A program made the translations under genes and the position numbers. A stretch of DNA of 64,000 nucleotides from CAWJPY01 sp963844865. Lineage in GTDB: Bacteria; Acidobacteriota; Thermoanaerobaculia; Thermoanaerobaculales; Sulfomarinibacteraceae. Where the stretch lies: positions 1-64,000 of the forward strand of contig CAWJPY010000029.1 of the NCBI GenBank assembly GCA_963844865.1, given 5' to 3'. Shown here one piece after another: positions 55,026 through 62,724 of the stretch. The notes under the pieces were generated by a model. The model searched no databases and was not told the origin of the DNA. It was given only the letters and a program-made list of their open reading frames with translations. The stretch's first letter is position 1; each line of letters begins with the position of its first letter.

Positions 55026-57158
55026 TCACGGCGGGTCGCTCCGGGGCGAGCGGTCCACGGGGTCGCGGTCCACCCGGCGGCCCCAGTAGGAGGCCGGCGG
55101 GGAGCGCCAGGCCTGCCGGTGCAGCCAGCTCATGGTTTCGGCGTCCTGGGCGAGGCGGTCGAGCTCGTCCCTGGAGAGGGCCTCGGGACCGTGCTCGAAG
55201 CATCTCTCGGCGAGACGGCGAAGGCGGCCGCGCTGGGCCCGGCGGGCCCGCCCCGCGGCCACGTGCACGGAGTTGGCGACCGGATCCATCACCGCCCGCT
55301 CGAAGGCCCTTCGGCCGCCCGCGGTCAGGGGCGATCCCAGCGCCCGGCGGAACGCTTCCACCACCTCGGGCACCTCACGGTCCGAGGGCGTCACCAGCAA
55401 CCCCCTCCCGGCGAACGCGTCACCCCAGTCGACGCGACTCAGGAGCACCGAGATGGGCGCCGCGAGCACGAGGGGCGCCACCACCGGCAGCGACCACAGG
55501 AAGTAGAGCGGCTTCAGCCACAGGGCGAACCCGCCCCACAGCGCCGCCACCACAGTGCCCGGCGCGTGGCGCCGGATCGCCGCCGGCCAGCTGGTCTCGA
55601 CGCTGCGGTTCTGGCCCGCCCAGGACAGGGACACGCCGAGGAGAGACTCCACCACGTAGCGGCTGTGGGCGAGCATCCGGATCGGCGCGAGGAGCACCGA
55701 GATCAGGAACTCCAAGCCGATGCCGCCCAAAAGGGCGCGGCTCCCCCCGTACCGCGCCTGGCGGCGTCTGAGCACCAGGTCGGCCATGGCCAGGAGCTTG
55801 GGCAGCACCAGGACGATGACGGTGCTGCCGGCCAGACGGATTGCCCACTCCGGGTGCCACTCGGGCCACAGGGGGAAGAGCTGGTGGGGAGAAGGGAAGT
55901 AGTTGATGGGCCACAGGGTGAAGCGCGCCACCTCGATGGCGGCCAGGACCAGGAACGCGAGCCACAGCAGCGACGACCCGTAGGCCAGGATCCCGTTGAG
56001 AAAGGTCATGCGGTGGGCGAAGCGGAACCGCCTCCCGGTGACCAGCAGCCACAGGTGCTGGAGGTTGCCCTTCGCCCAGCGGCGGTCCCGGGTCAGCTCG
56101 TCGATCAGGCTCGGCGGCGACTCCTCGAAGCTGCCCCCCAGCTCCGGCTCCAGCCAGACCTCGTGGCCGCCGCGGGACATGTACGCCGCCTCCACGAAGT
56201 CGTGGCTGAGGATCGGCCCGGAGAAGAGGCCGAACCCGGAGAGCTGGGGCAGACCGCACAGGCGCATGAACGGGCGGATCCGGATGGCGGCATTGTGCCC
56301 CCAGTAGGCCGCCTCTCCCAGCATCATGGCGGCCAGACCGCTTGCGAACAGGGGTCCGTAGACGCAGTTGGCGAACTGCTGGGCGCGGGCGAAGGCGGAG
56401 CGGGCGTTGACGATGGCGGGGTTGGTCTGGAGGATGCCCACCTGGGGCTCCAGGGCCATCAGCCGCACCATCTCCACGATCGTGGCGCCCGCCATCAGGC
56501 TGTCGGCATCCAGCACCACCATGTACTCGTAGTCCCGCCCCCAACGGCGCAGGAAGTCGCCGATGTTGCCGCTCTTGTAGTGCAGGTTCGCCACCCGCCG
56601 ACGGTAGTAGAGGCGGCCCGCCGCACCGAGGCGCTCGCACAGCGTGTGCCACGCCTGCTGCTCGGCCAGCCAGACCAGTGGATCGCGGGAGTCGGACAGG
56701 ATGAAGAAGTCGAAGGCGTCGAGCTCACCGGTCCCCGCCAGGGATCGGTAGACCGCCTCCAGGCCGGCCAGGGCCCGGTCCACGGGCTCGTGGTAGATGG
56801 GCATGATGACGGCGGTGCGACCCACCGGAACCGTGGCCAGCTCCTCCGCGGGATGGCGGCGCACCAGGGACAGGCGGTCCCCGCCGCGGCCACGACGGAC
56901 GACGAAGCCCAGGATGGCGGTCCAGAAGGCGGCCGTGATCCAGCCGAAGAGGAGCGCGAACAGGCCGGCGAGGGCCTTCTCCACCGCCGTGGACCCGTGG
57001 TACGGGAGGATCGCCAGCATGTAGTAGGTCGCGATCCCGGTCTGCACGATGACCAGCACCGCGACCAGGGCACGGCGCAGGATGGCCCGGAAGCGCCAGC
57101 GCACGGCTCGCGACCTCGATGAGGATCGACCCGCCACGGGATCATCCGCCCCCGTCAT
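55026..57158 (-). CDS. opgH: Glucans biosynthesis glucosyltransferase H
   Basis: A 710-residue membrane glucosyltransferase that polymerises UDP-glucose into the beta-1,2 backbone of osmoregulated periplasmic glucans. N-terminal helices (RALVAVLVIVQTGIATYYML; ALFALLFGWITAAFWTAILG) precede the GT2 domain: VIMPIYHEPVDRALAGLEAV, VANLHYKSGNIGDF, DxD motif VVLDADSLM (about 217), GHNAAIRIRPFM and the RxxRW-type motif ELTRDRRWAKGNLQHLWLL. Several C-terminal helices follow. E. coli OpgH is ~850 residues; this one is shorter at the N-terminus. It lies six bases after a small gene that follows opgG. Confidence 0.9.
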   Translation of the reverse strand: MTGADDPVAGRSSSRSRAVRWRFRAILRRALVAVLVIVQTGIATYYMLAILPYHGSTAVEKALAGLFALLFGWITAAFWTAILGFVVRRGRGGDRLSLVRRHPAEELATVPVGRTAVIMPIYHEPVDRALAGLEAVYRSLAGTGELDAFDFFILSDSRDPLVWLAEQQAWHTLCERLGAAGRLYYRRRVANLHYKSGNIGDFLRRWGRDYEYMVVLDADSLMAGATIVEMVRLMALEPQVGILQTNPAIVNARSAFARAQQFANCVYGPLFASGLAAMMLGEAAYWGHNAAIRIRPFMRLCGLPQLSGFGLFSGPILSHDFVEAAYMSRGGHEVWLEPELGGSFEESPPSLIDELTRDRRWAKGNLQHLWLLVTGRRFRFAHRMTFLNGILAYGSSLLWLAFLVLAAIEVARFTLWPINYFPSPHQLFPLWPEWHPEWAIRLAGSTVIVLVLPKLLAMADLVLRRRQARYGGSRALLGGIGLEFLISVLLAPIRMLAHSRYVVESLLGVSLSWAGQNRSVETSWPAAIRRHAPGTVVAALWGGFALWLKPLYFLWSLPVVAPLVLAAPISVLLSRVDWGDAFAGRGLLVTPSDREVPEVVEAFRRALGSPLTAGGRRAFERAVMDPVANSVHVAAGRARRAQRGRLRRLAERCFEHGPEALSRDELDRLAQDAETMSWLHRQAWRSPPASYWGRRVDRDPVDRSPRSDPP

Positions 57159-57164
57159 CGACGG

Positions 57165-57413
57165 CTATCCCTGTCCCATGCTGGTGCGGTGGATGGGCGG
57201 CGCCGTGGGGGGAACCTCCACACGGCAAGCCTCGAGGCGACTCCAGAGGCGGTCCATCACCCGGTCCAGGGGCGTCGGGTCGTCACCATCCGCGGGAAGT
57301 TCTGCAACCAGGTCTTCGAGCTCCGCCCGGACGTCGGGGCCGGGCGGGACACCGCACCGCTCCAGATAGCGCAGCGCCCGCTCCAGGGCGATCTCGCGTG
57401 CGGGCCGGGCCAC
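57165..57413 (-). CDS. Small protein between opgG and opgH
   Basis: An 82-residue, mostly helical charged protein (MARPAREIALERALRYLERC, then GVPPGPDVRAELEDLVAELP). No known family recognised. It starts one base after the opgG stop and ends six bases before opgH, filling the gap exactly, which argues for a real gene. Not part of the usual opgGH pair. Confidence 0.55.
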   Translation of the reverse strand: MARPAREIALERALRYLERCGVPPGPDVRAELEDLVAELPADGDDPTPLDRVMDRLWSRLEACRVEVPPTAPPIHRTSMGQG

Positions 57414-57414
57414 C

Positions 57415-58974
57415 TCAGCTCCCTAGGGAGATGCGGTTGTTCGCCGGCAGGCGGTAGGTCCAGGTCTCGGTGAGGGTGTCACCCCCGTTCTTCAGGTAGG
57501 CACGCAACACCAGGGGGGCCCCCGACGCCGGGGCCGCCAGCATGGACAGGCGCCAGCAGCCGCACTGAGCCACGTAGGACACCGCCTGATGGATGATCTT
57601 GCCGCCCTGCTCCGGGGTGACCTCCGCTCGCACGGCGGCGTCCTCGGCCAGCCCGGCCAGCGGACCTCCCACGAAGTCCACGACCACCCTATAGGCCCCG
57701 GCCACGTCCCCGCCGCCCACCACGTTGCCGCTGCCCACGAAGGTCTGCCGCGCCCGGCCCATGGGCTCCCCCGTCATGGCGTCCCAGCCGAAGCCGACCC
57801 GGTAGGACACCTTCAGGGACGAGCCCGCCGCCGGCCCGGTGGCCGGGGTCCAGAACGCCACCATGTTGTCGCTGTTCTCGTTGGGGGCCGGGAGCTGCAC
57901 GAGGGTGACGCTGCCCTTCCCCCAGTCCCCCACCGGCTCCACCCAGGCGCTCGGGCGCCGCTCATAGAGCGCCCCGGCGTCCTGGTACTCGGAGAAGCGC
58001 CGCTGCCGTTGCACGAGCCCGAACCCGCCGAGACGCCGCGTCTCGAAGTCGTCCATCTCGAGCTGGAGGGGGTTGAGCAGGGGGCGCCAAAGCCACTCCC
58101 CGGTGGCCGCGTCGTGGACCAGCAGTCCGTCCGAGTCGTGGACCTGGGGACGCCACTCGGCCGCGGGCCGGACCGTGTTCTCCCCGTAGTAGAACATGCT
58201 GGTGAGGGGCGCCAGCCCGAGGAGCTTGACGTCGCTGCGGAAGAAGAGCTCGGCGTGGACCTGGAGGACGGTCGGCGTGTCCGGATAGGCCACGAAGCGG
58301 TAGGCTCCGGTGAGGCTCTGACCCTCCAGGAGGGCGTAGAACTCCACGGCGTGGGCGTCGGGGCTCGGCCGCACCAGCCAGAACTCGGTGAAGACCGGGA
58401 ACTGCTCCCCCGACGGCAGCCCGGTGTCGACAGCGATGCCCCTCCCCGACAGCCCGAACACGTTGTCCGTGCCCACTCCCCTGAAGTAGCTGGCCCCGGC
58501 GAAGACGAGGAACTGGTCGTGCTGCTGGGGCCCGTTCAGGGGGTACGTGAGCTTGAAGCCGGCGAAGCCGAGGTTGGAGGGCACCTTGGCCGCCACGGCG
58601 GCACTGGGGTAGGTGAAGCTGTCCTTGTCGTAGGGAACCCCATGGACCCCCGCGGCATCGACGACGTTCATCTTGACCGCGTGCGTGTAGTACAGCCCGG
58701 GCGACATGAACGCCACCTGGAAGGTGCCCTGGCTCGCCCGCCACAGGCTGCGCTCGGGCTTGAAGCGGATGCTCTGGTACTGGTCGTAGCTCAGCTTCTG
58801 GAGCGCGTCGGGAATGGTCGGCGGGGCCTGGTAGGGCTTGGCCGCCACCGCCTTGGCGCGCGCCACGACGTCCGAGAAGTCGAAGGCGGCGCAGGTGGCG
58901 ACGCCCACGAACATGATCCCCAGGATCTGGGCCGCCATCACGGCGCGGGGCACATGTCTGTGACGGGTTGTCAT
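57415..58974 (-). CDS. opgG: Glucans biosynthesis protein G (periplasmic)
   Basis: A 519-residue periplasmic protein needed for branching or release of osmoregulated periplasmic glucans. Signal peptide: VPRAVMAAQILGIMFVGVAT then CAAF. OpgG motifs: LSYDQYQSIRFKPERSLWRA, GFKLTYPLNGPQQHDQFLVF, GASYFRGVGTDNVFGLSGRG, LLGLAPLTSMFYYGENTVRP and PLQLEMDDFETRRLGGFGLV, ending in an immunoglobulin-like domain. The start at 58974 (MTTRHRHVPR) is used; 58989 is an alternative. No clear ribosome site is visible. Confidence 0.9.
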   Translation of the reverse strand: MTTRHRHVPRAVMAAQILGIMFVGVATCAAFDFSDVVARAKAVAAKPYQAPPTIPDALQKLSYDQYQSIRFKPERSLWRASQGTFQVAFMSPGLYYTHAVKMNVVDAAGVHGVPYDKDSFTYPSAAVAAKVPSNLGFAGFKLTYPLNGPQQHDQFLVFAGASYFRGVGTDNVFGLSGRGIAVDTGLPSGEQFPVFTEFWLVRPSPDAHAVEFYALLEGQSLTGAYRFVAYPDTPTVLQVHAELFFRSDVKLLGLAPLTSMFYYGENTVRPAAEWRPQVHDSDGLLVHDAATGEWLWRPLLNPLQLEMDDFETRRLGGFGLVQRQRRFSEYQDAGALYERRPSAWVEPVGDWGKGSVTLVQLPAPNENSDNMVAFWTPATGPAAGSSLKVSYRVGFGWDAMTGEPMGRARQTFVGSGNVVGGGDVAGAYRVVVDFVGGPLAGLAEDAAVRAEVTPEQGGKIIHQAVSYVAQCGCWRLSMLAAPASGAPLVLRAYLKNGGDTLTETWTYRLPANNRISLGS

Positions 58975-59154
58975 GGTTGGTCGTCTCATGATTCATCAAA
59001 CTGCGCCACGAGGCGGAAAACTCCGCCTCGTCGCCAGGTCCTGCAACCGCTTCTCCCTTGCCGGTACACGGCGCGGTCTCAACGCCGCATCACCGGCCCG
59101 CGCCACGCCCGGGCCAGGGCGGCGAGCCGCGACGAGCAGCGCCACGCGATCAGG

Positions 59155-59256
59155 GACCCGCTGTTTGCTGATCGCGGTCGCCGATCGCTGACACTGTCCG
59201 CCGGCGCTGTTTGCTGACGCTGGCGCTGGTCGCGCGGGTGCGGGTGCGGCGGCAGC
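59155..59256 (+). repeat. Degenerate CTGATCGC/GCGGACGCG repeat, copy 5
   Basis: CCCGCTGTTTGCTGATCGCG, GTCGCCGATCGCTGACACTG, CCGCCGGCGCTGTTTGCTGA and a G-rich end GCGCGGGTGCGGGTGCGG. It ends at the stop of the isocitrate lyase gene. The rest of the 267-bp gap upstream of opgG shows nothing else. Confidence 0.45.
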
Positions 59257-61533
59257 TCAGCCCGAGACCTCTGCCGGCTCCTCCTTGGCGATCAGCTTGC
59301 CCAGCTCCACCCGGTCCGGGTTGAGGAGCTCCTTCACCCGGTCGGTGTTGACGGTGGCCACGATGATCTGCCCGACCTCGCTGTGCACCTCGTCGAAGAT
59401 GCCCATGGCCACCATGTGGTCGGTCTGGTGCTGGTTGTCGTCGGTGGGGCTCACGTAGTGCACCGACACCGCCTTGTAGCGGTAGAGCAGGAACAGGTGG
59501 ATGAGGGTCATCAGCCGCTTGCGGCGGAGGTCCAGGTCGAAGGTGTTCTGGTCGCGCACCGACAGGATCGGGCGTTCCCGTCGGTCCTGGATGGTGGCGA
59601 ACACGACGTTGGCGACCTTGGACGACGACGGGTTCATGATCTTGAGCTCGAGCAGCTCCGAGCCCGCCGTGTGGGGGCGCAGCTGGACCGAGAAACCCGT
59701 GGGGAGGCCGTTCTCCTCGGACCACATCTCGAGCCACTCCTCCAGCAGCTTGGGGGGCACCTCGGTCTGGATGAGGTGCTGGAACTGGGTGGAGCCCTTG
59801 CCCATGGCCTTGGTGGTGGCGGTGCGCCCGGTGGACGCCATGAGGGCCGCGTCCAGGCGCGGGCCGCCCACGTGGGTCTGGGGCGTCCGGTAGGGCGACT
59901 GCAGGAGCCGGAACTTGCGCTGCAGCCGGGCCAGGGCCAGCATGCCGTCCTCCCTGAGCGCCGTCGCGAACTCCTCCGCCGCCAGGCCGTCGATCTGATG
60001 GCCGCCGTAGGTGATGAAGTTGAAGACGAAGCCCAGCTTGCCGAGCTCGGAGGGGAAGCGCCGCATCTCGTCGTCGCTCATGCCCGTGGTGTCCCAGTTG
60101 AAGGACGGCGACAGGTTGTAGGCCATCATCTTGTCCGGGAGCTCGGCGTGGACGGCGTCGGCGAAGCGCTTGGCGTCCACCAGGTCGGCGGTCTTGGTCT
60201 CCATCCACAGGATGTCCGCGAAGGGCGCCACCGCCAGGGAGCGCGCGATGGCGTAGTCGATGCCGCCCTGGATCTGGAAGTAGCCCTCCGGGGTGCGGGG
60301 CAGGTCCGGATCCCAGATGATGGTGATCCCCATGGACCTCGCCTTCTCGCGGGCCTCGTAGAACGACACCGAGTCGGCGTAGGCGGTCCACTCCTCGACG
60401 TTCATCTCGAAGCGGGTGCCCTCGTCCATGCGGAACTCCATGACGTCGGCGACCGCCTGGGAGAAGGTCTTCAGGCCGGCCTCCATCTGCCACACGTCCA
60501 GGACGCGGTTCACCACGGCGTCCAGCGCCGCATCCACGGACGCGACCTTGCCCTCCTCGAGGGCGGCCGCCCGCTCCTCCAGCAGCGCCATCACCCCGGA
60601 GCGCTCGAGCCAGTCGAACGCGCCCCCATACGCCGCCTCCGACACCCGGTACAGGAGGTGCCCGTTGAGCTCGTCGAAGCCCAGTTCATAGAAGCGTTTG
60701 AGGACCGCGAGCATGGCGATCTTGAAGCTCGGCAGCTCGACGCTGGTGGCACCGAGGATGAAGGGATGATCGCGCTCGTCGCCGCGGCCGTCCAGGAAGG
60801 TGGCCGCCTCGGCATCCGTCCGGGCGACGATGATGCCGGGCACGCCCATGATGTCGAGCTGGAAGCGGGCGGCGTTGAGGCGCTTGATCTGCTCGTCCAC
60901 CGGGACCAGCACCTTGCCCGCCTGGTGGCCGCACTTCTTGGCGCCGGGCTTCTGGTCCTCGATGTGGTAGCCACACACGCCCGCCTCCACGAAGCGCCGG
61001 ATCAGGTTGCGCACGTGGGCGTCGCCGCCGTGGCCGGTGTCGGCGTCCGCGATGAGGAAGGGGCGGTAGTCGACCGCGGGCTTCTCCGCGCGCTCCTTGG
61101 GGCTCATGCGGGAGCGCGCGTAGTGCTGGTTGCGGTCCGCCGCCAGGAGGGCGCGGACGATGGTGGCGGCCTCGTCCGGCACCTGGCTGAGGGGATAGCT
61201 GGCCAGGTCGGCGCCCGGGTCCTCGGTGGTGGAGCCCTTGGCCGACGTCGCCCAGCCGCCCAGGTACACCCCCTCGATGCCCATGCGCTTGATCGTGACC
61301 GCCTGGCCGGGGGAGTAGGGTCCGAAGGTGGTGATCGCGCGGCGCTCCTCGAAGAGCTCCCGCAGGCGCTCGTAGAATGCCTCGGCGGCGGTCCTGGCCA
61401 CGCTGTAGTCCTGGGGGATGGTCCCCTGCTGCTCCACCACCTGGCGCGGCGAGTAGAGCCGTGTGATCCCGGCGAACCGGCGCCCCTCCATCCACTCGCG
61501 CATCCTCACCACTCGGTCGTCAAAGCTCTCCAT
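59257..61533 (-). CDS. aceA: Isocitrate lyase, long ICL2-type
   Basis: A 758-residue isocitrate lyase, which cleaves isocitrate to glyoxylate and succinate. The catalytic motif is GAKKCGHQAGKVLVP (KKCGH, about 197-201). Metal and substrate parts are FLIADADTGHGGDAHVRNLI, YHIEDQKPGAKKC, VARTDAEAATFLDGRGDERD and the C-terminal catalytic block NLSPSFNWDTTGMSDDEM. Unlike common ~430-residue enzymes it has a ~165-residue C-terminal extension (about 590-758; ELLELKIMNPSSSKVANVVF), as in mycobacterial ICL2, where that domain binds acetyl-CoA and activates the enzyme. ATG at 61533 follows GGAGG by five bases. No malate synthase gene lies nearby. Confidence 0.88.
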   Translation of the reverse strand: MESFDDRVVRMREWMEGRRFAGITRLYSPRQVVEQQGTIPQDYSVARTAAEAFYERLRELFEERRAITTFGPYSPGQAVTIKRMGIEGVYLGGWATSAKGSTTEDPGADLASYPLSQVPDEAATIVRALLAADRNQHYARSRMSPKERAEKPAVDYRPFLIADADTGHGGDAHVRNLIRRFVEAGVCGYHIEDQKPGAKKCGHQAGKVLVPVDEQIKRLNAARFQLDIMGVPGIIVARTDAEAATFLDGRGDERDHPFILGATSVELPSFKIAMLAVLKRFYELGFDELNGHLLYRVSEAAYGGAFDWLERSGVMALLEERAAALEEGKVASVDAALDAVVNRVLDVWQMEAGLKTFSQAVADVMEFRMDEGTRFEMNVEEWTAYADSVSFYEAREKARSMGITIIWDPDLPRTPEGYFQIQGGIDYAIARSLAVAPFADILWMETKTADLVDAKRFADAVHAELPDKMMAYNLSPSFNWDTTGMSDDEMRRFPSELGKLGFVFNFITYGGHQIDGLAAEEFATALREDGMLALARLQRKFRLLQSPYRTPQTHVGGPRLDAALMASTGRTATTKAMGKGSTQFQHLIQTEVPPKLLEEWLEMWSEENGLPTGFSVQLRPHTAGSELLELKIMNPSSSKVANVVFATIQDRRERPILSVRDQNTFDLDLRRKRLMTLIHLFLLYRYKAVSVHYVSPTDDNQHQTDHMVAMGIFDEVHSEVGQIIVATVNTDRVKELLNPDRVELGKLIAKEEPAEVSG

Positions 61534-61677
61534 GATGTCCTCCACCGCGGGTCGAGCGCCGCCTCGGCGACCCGGGAGGTCGGAGGGGTATCACGCGCCG
61601 GCGTCGGCGCGCCGCCCATGCCCGGTCCCCGCGGGCCGATCTCCGCCGCGTCGGGCGGCTGCCGCCCTAAGCGGCGA

Positions 61678-61710
61678 CCCCAACCAACGCACCCGCCGGA
61701 AGGTCGGCCT
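61678..61710 (-). promoter_or_regulatory. 33-bp motif shared with DUF885 upstream region
   Basis: Plus strand: ACCCCA, ACCAA, four variable bases, CCCGCCGG, two variable bases, GGTCGGCCT. About 27 of 33 positions agree with 11220-11252. It lies upstream of the isocitrate lyase gene in the 229-bp gap 61534-61762, which has no coding sequence. Confidence 0.45.
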
Positions 61711-61762
61711 CTCCCGTTCGCCTGCACGGCTCATGGCGGCTCAAGCAACCACCACGAACGCG

Positions 61763-62530
61763 TCAGGATTCCAGAATCAGGGGGATCACCTGGCCGAGGC
61801 TCGAGACCACGTGCGCGGGCGTCGCCTCCGGACGGGAGGCGACGTCGGAGCGGGTCCGGAAGTCGGACACCTCCGCGCGGGACGGCCCTCCCGGCCGAGC
61901 CACGAGGATGGGAACGAGGCCCGCGCCGCGGGCCGCGGTGACGTCCTCCGGGGAGTCGCCCACGTACGCCACCTCGGCGGCGACGACGCCGAGCTGGGCC
62001 AGCGGACCGGCGAAGATCGACGGGTCCGGCTTCTTCACCCCCACCTCGGCCGACACCACGATGGTGTCGAAGTGCCGTGCCAGGCCGCTCTCCTCGAGCA
62101 GCCGCCGCACGTGGGGCGGGTGGTCGAAGTTCGACACCAGCGCCAGGGGTAGCCGCCGGTGGAGCGACGCCAGGACGGGCTCCGCCTCCCGGTCGAGGGG
62201 AATCTGGCGCTGCCACGCCGCCACCGTGCGCGTCGCCAGCGCACCGAGGTCCACCGCCGACATGCTCACTCCGAGCGTCGCGCACAGCTGGGCGAGGCGA
62301 CGCTCGTACACCGTCAATCCGTCGTCGGCAGGGCGCGGCTCGGGTCGGCCGAAGAAACCCTCGCAGGCGGCCTCGAGGCGGCGCCGGTCGACGGGGGAGC
62401 CCAGGGCGAGGAGGCCGTCGTCGAGGGCCGCCAGCCAGTCCGCCCACGCGCGCTCCATGTCGCCGTACACCAGGAGCGTGCCGTAGAGATCGAAGAACAC
62501 CGCCGCGAAGGCCACGGCGCTTTCTACCAC
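61763..62530 (-). CDS. HAD family hydrolase
   Basis: About 255 residues of the haloacid dehalogenase superfamily. Motif I is AVFFDLYGTLLVYG (nucleophile Asp in DLYGT), motif II LALVSNFDHPPHVRRLLEES, motif III Lys in VGVKKPDPSIFAGPL and motif IV VAYVGDSPEDVTAARGAGLV. Phosphatase or dehalogenase activity cannot be told apart by sequence alone. No ATG precedes motif I closely; GTG at 62530 or 62515 are the plausible starts. Divergent from the M16 protease gene. Confidence 0.8.
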   Translation of the reverse strand: MVESAVAFAAVFFDLYGTLLVYGDMERAWADWLAALDDGLLALGSPVDRRRLEAACEGFFGRPEPRPADDGLTVYERRLAQLCATLGVSMSAVDLGALATRTVAAWQRQIPLDREAEPVLASLHRRLPLALVSNFDHPPHVRRLLEESGLARHFDTIVVSAEVGVKKPDPSIFAGPLAQLGVVAAEVAYVGDSPEDVTAARGAGLVPILVARPGGPSRAEVSDFRTRSDVASRPEATPAHVVSSLGQVIPLILES

Positions 62531-62724
62531 ATCGCGGACGCGTTCCCGGGGAGCACGTCGTTTCCAGGCGAAAACCGCCGGTCCCTCTCGATGGGCGAGG
62601 CGATGGCGGATCCGATCCGCCCCTGGTACCCTGAGGCAACTCGGCGGCCGGTCACGTGGGCGAGAGCCTGTGGGCATCGCGACCGCGGATCGCGCCGCGG
62701 GCACGCCGCCACAAGGAGCGACAG

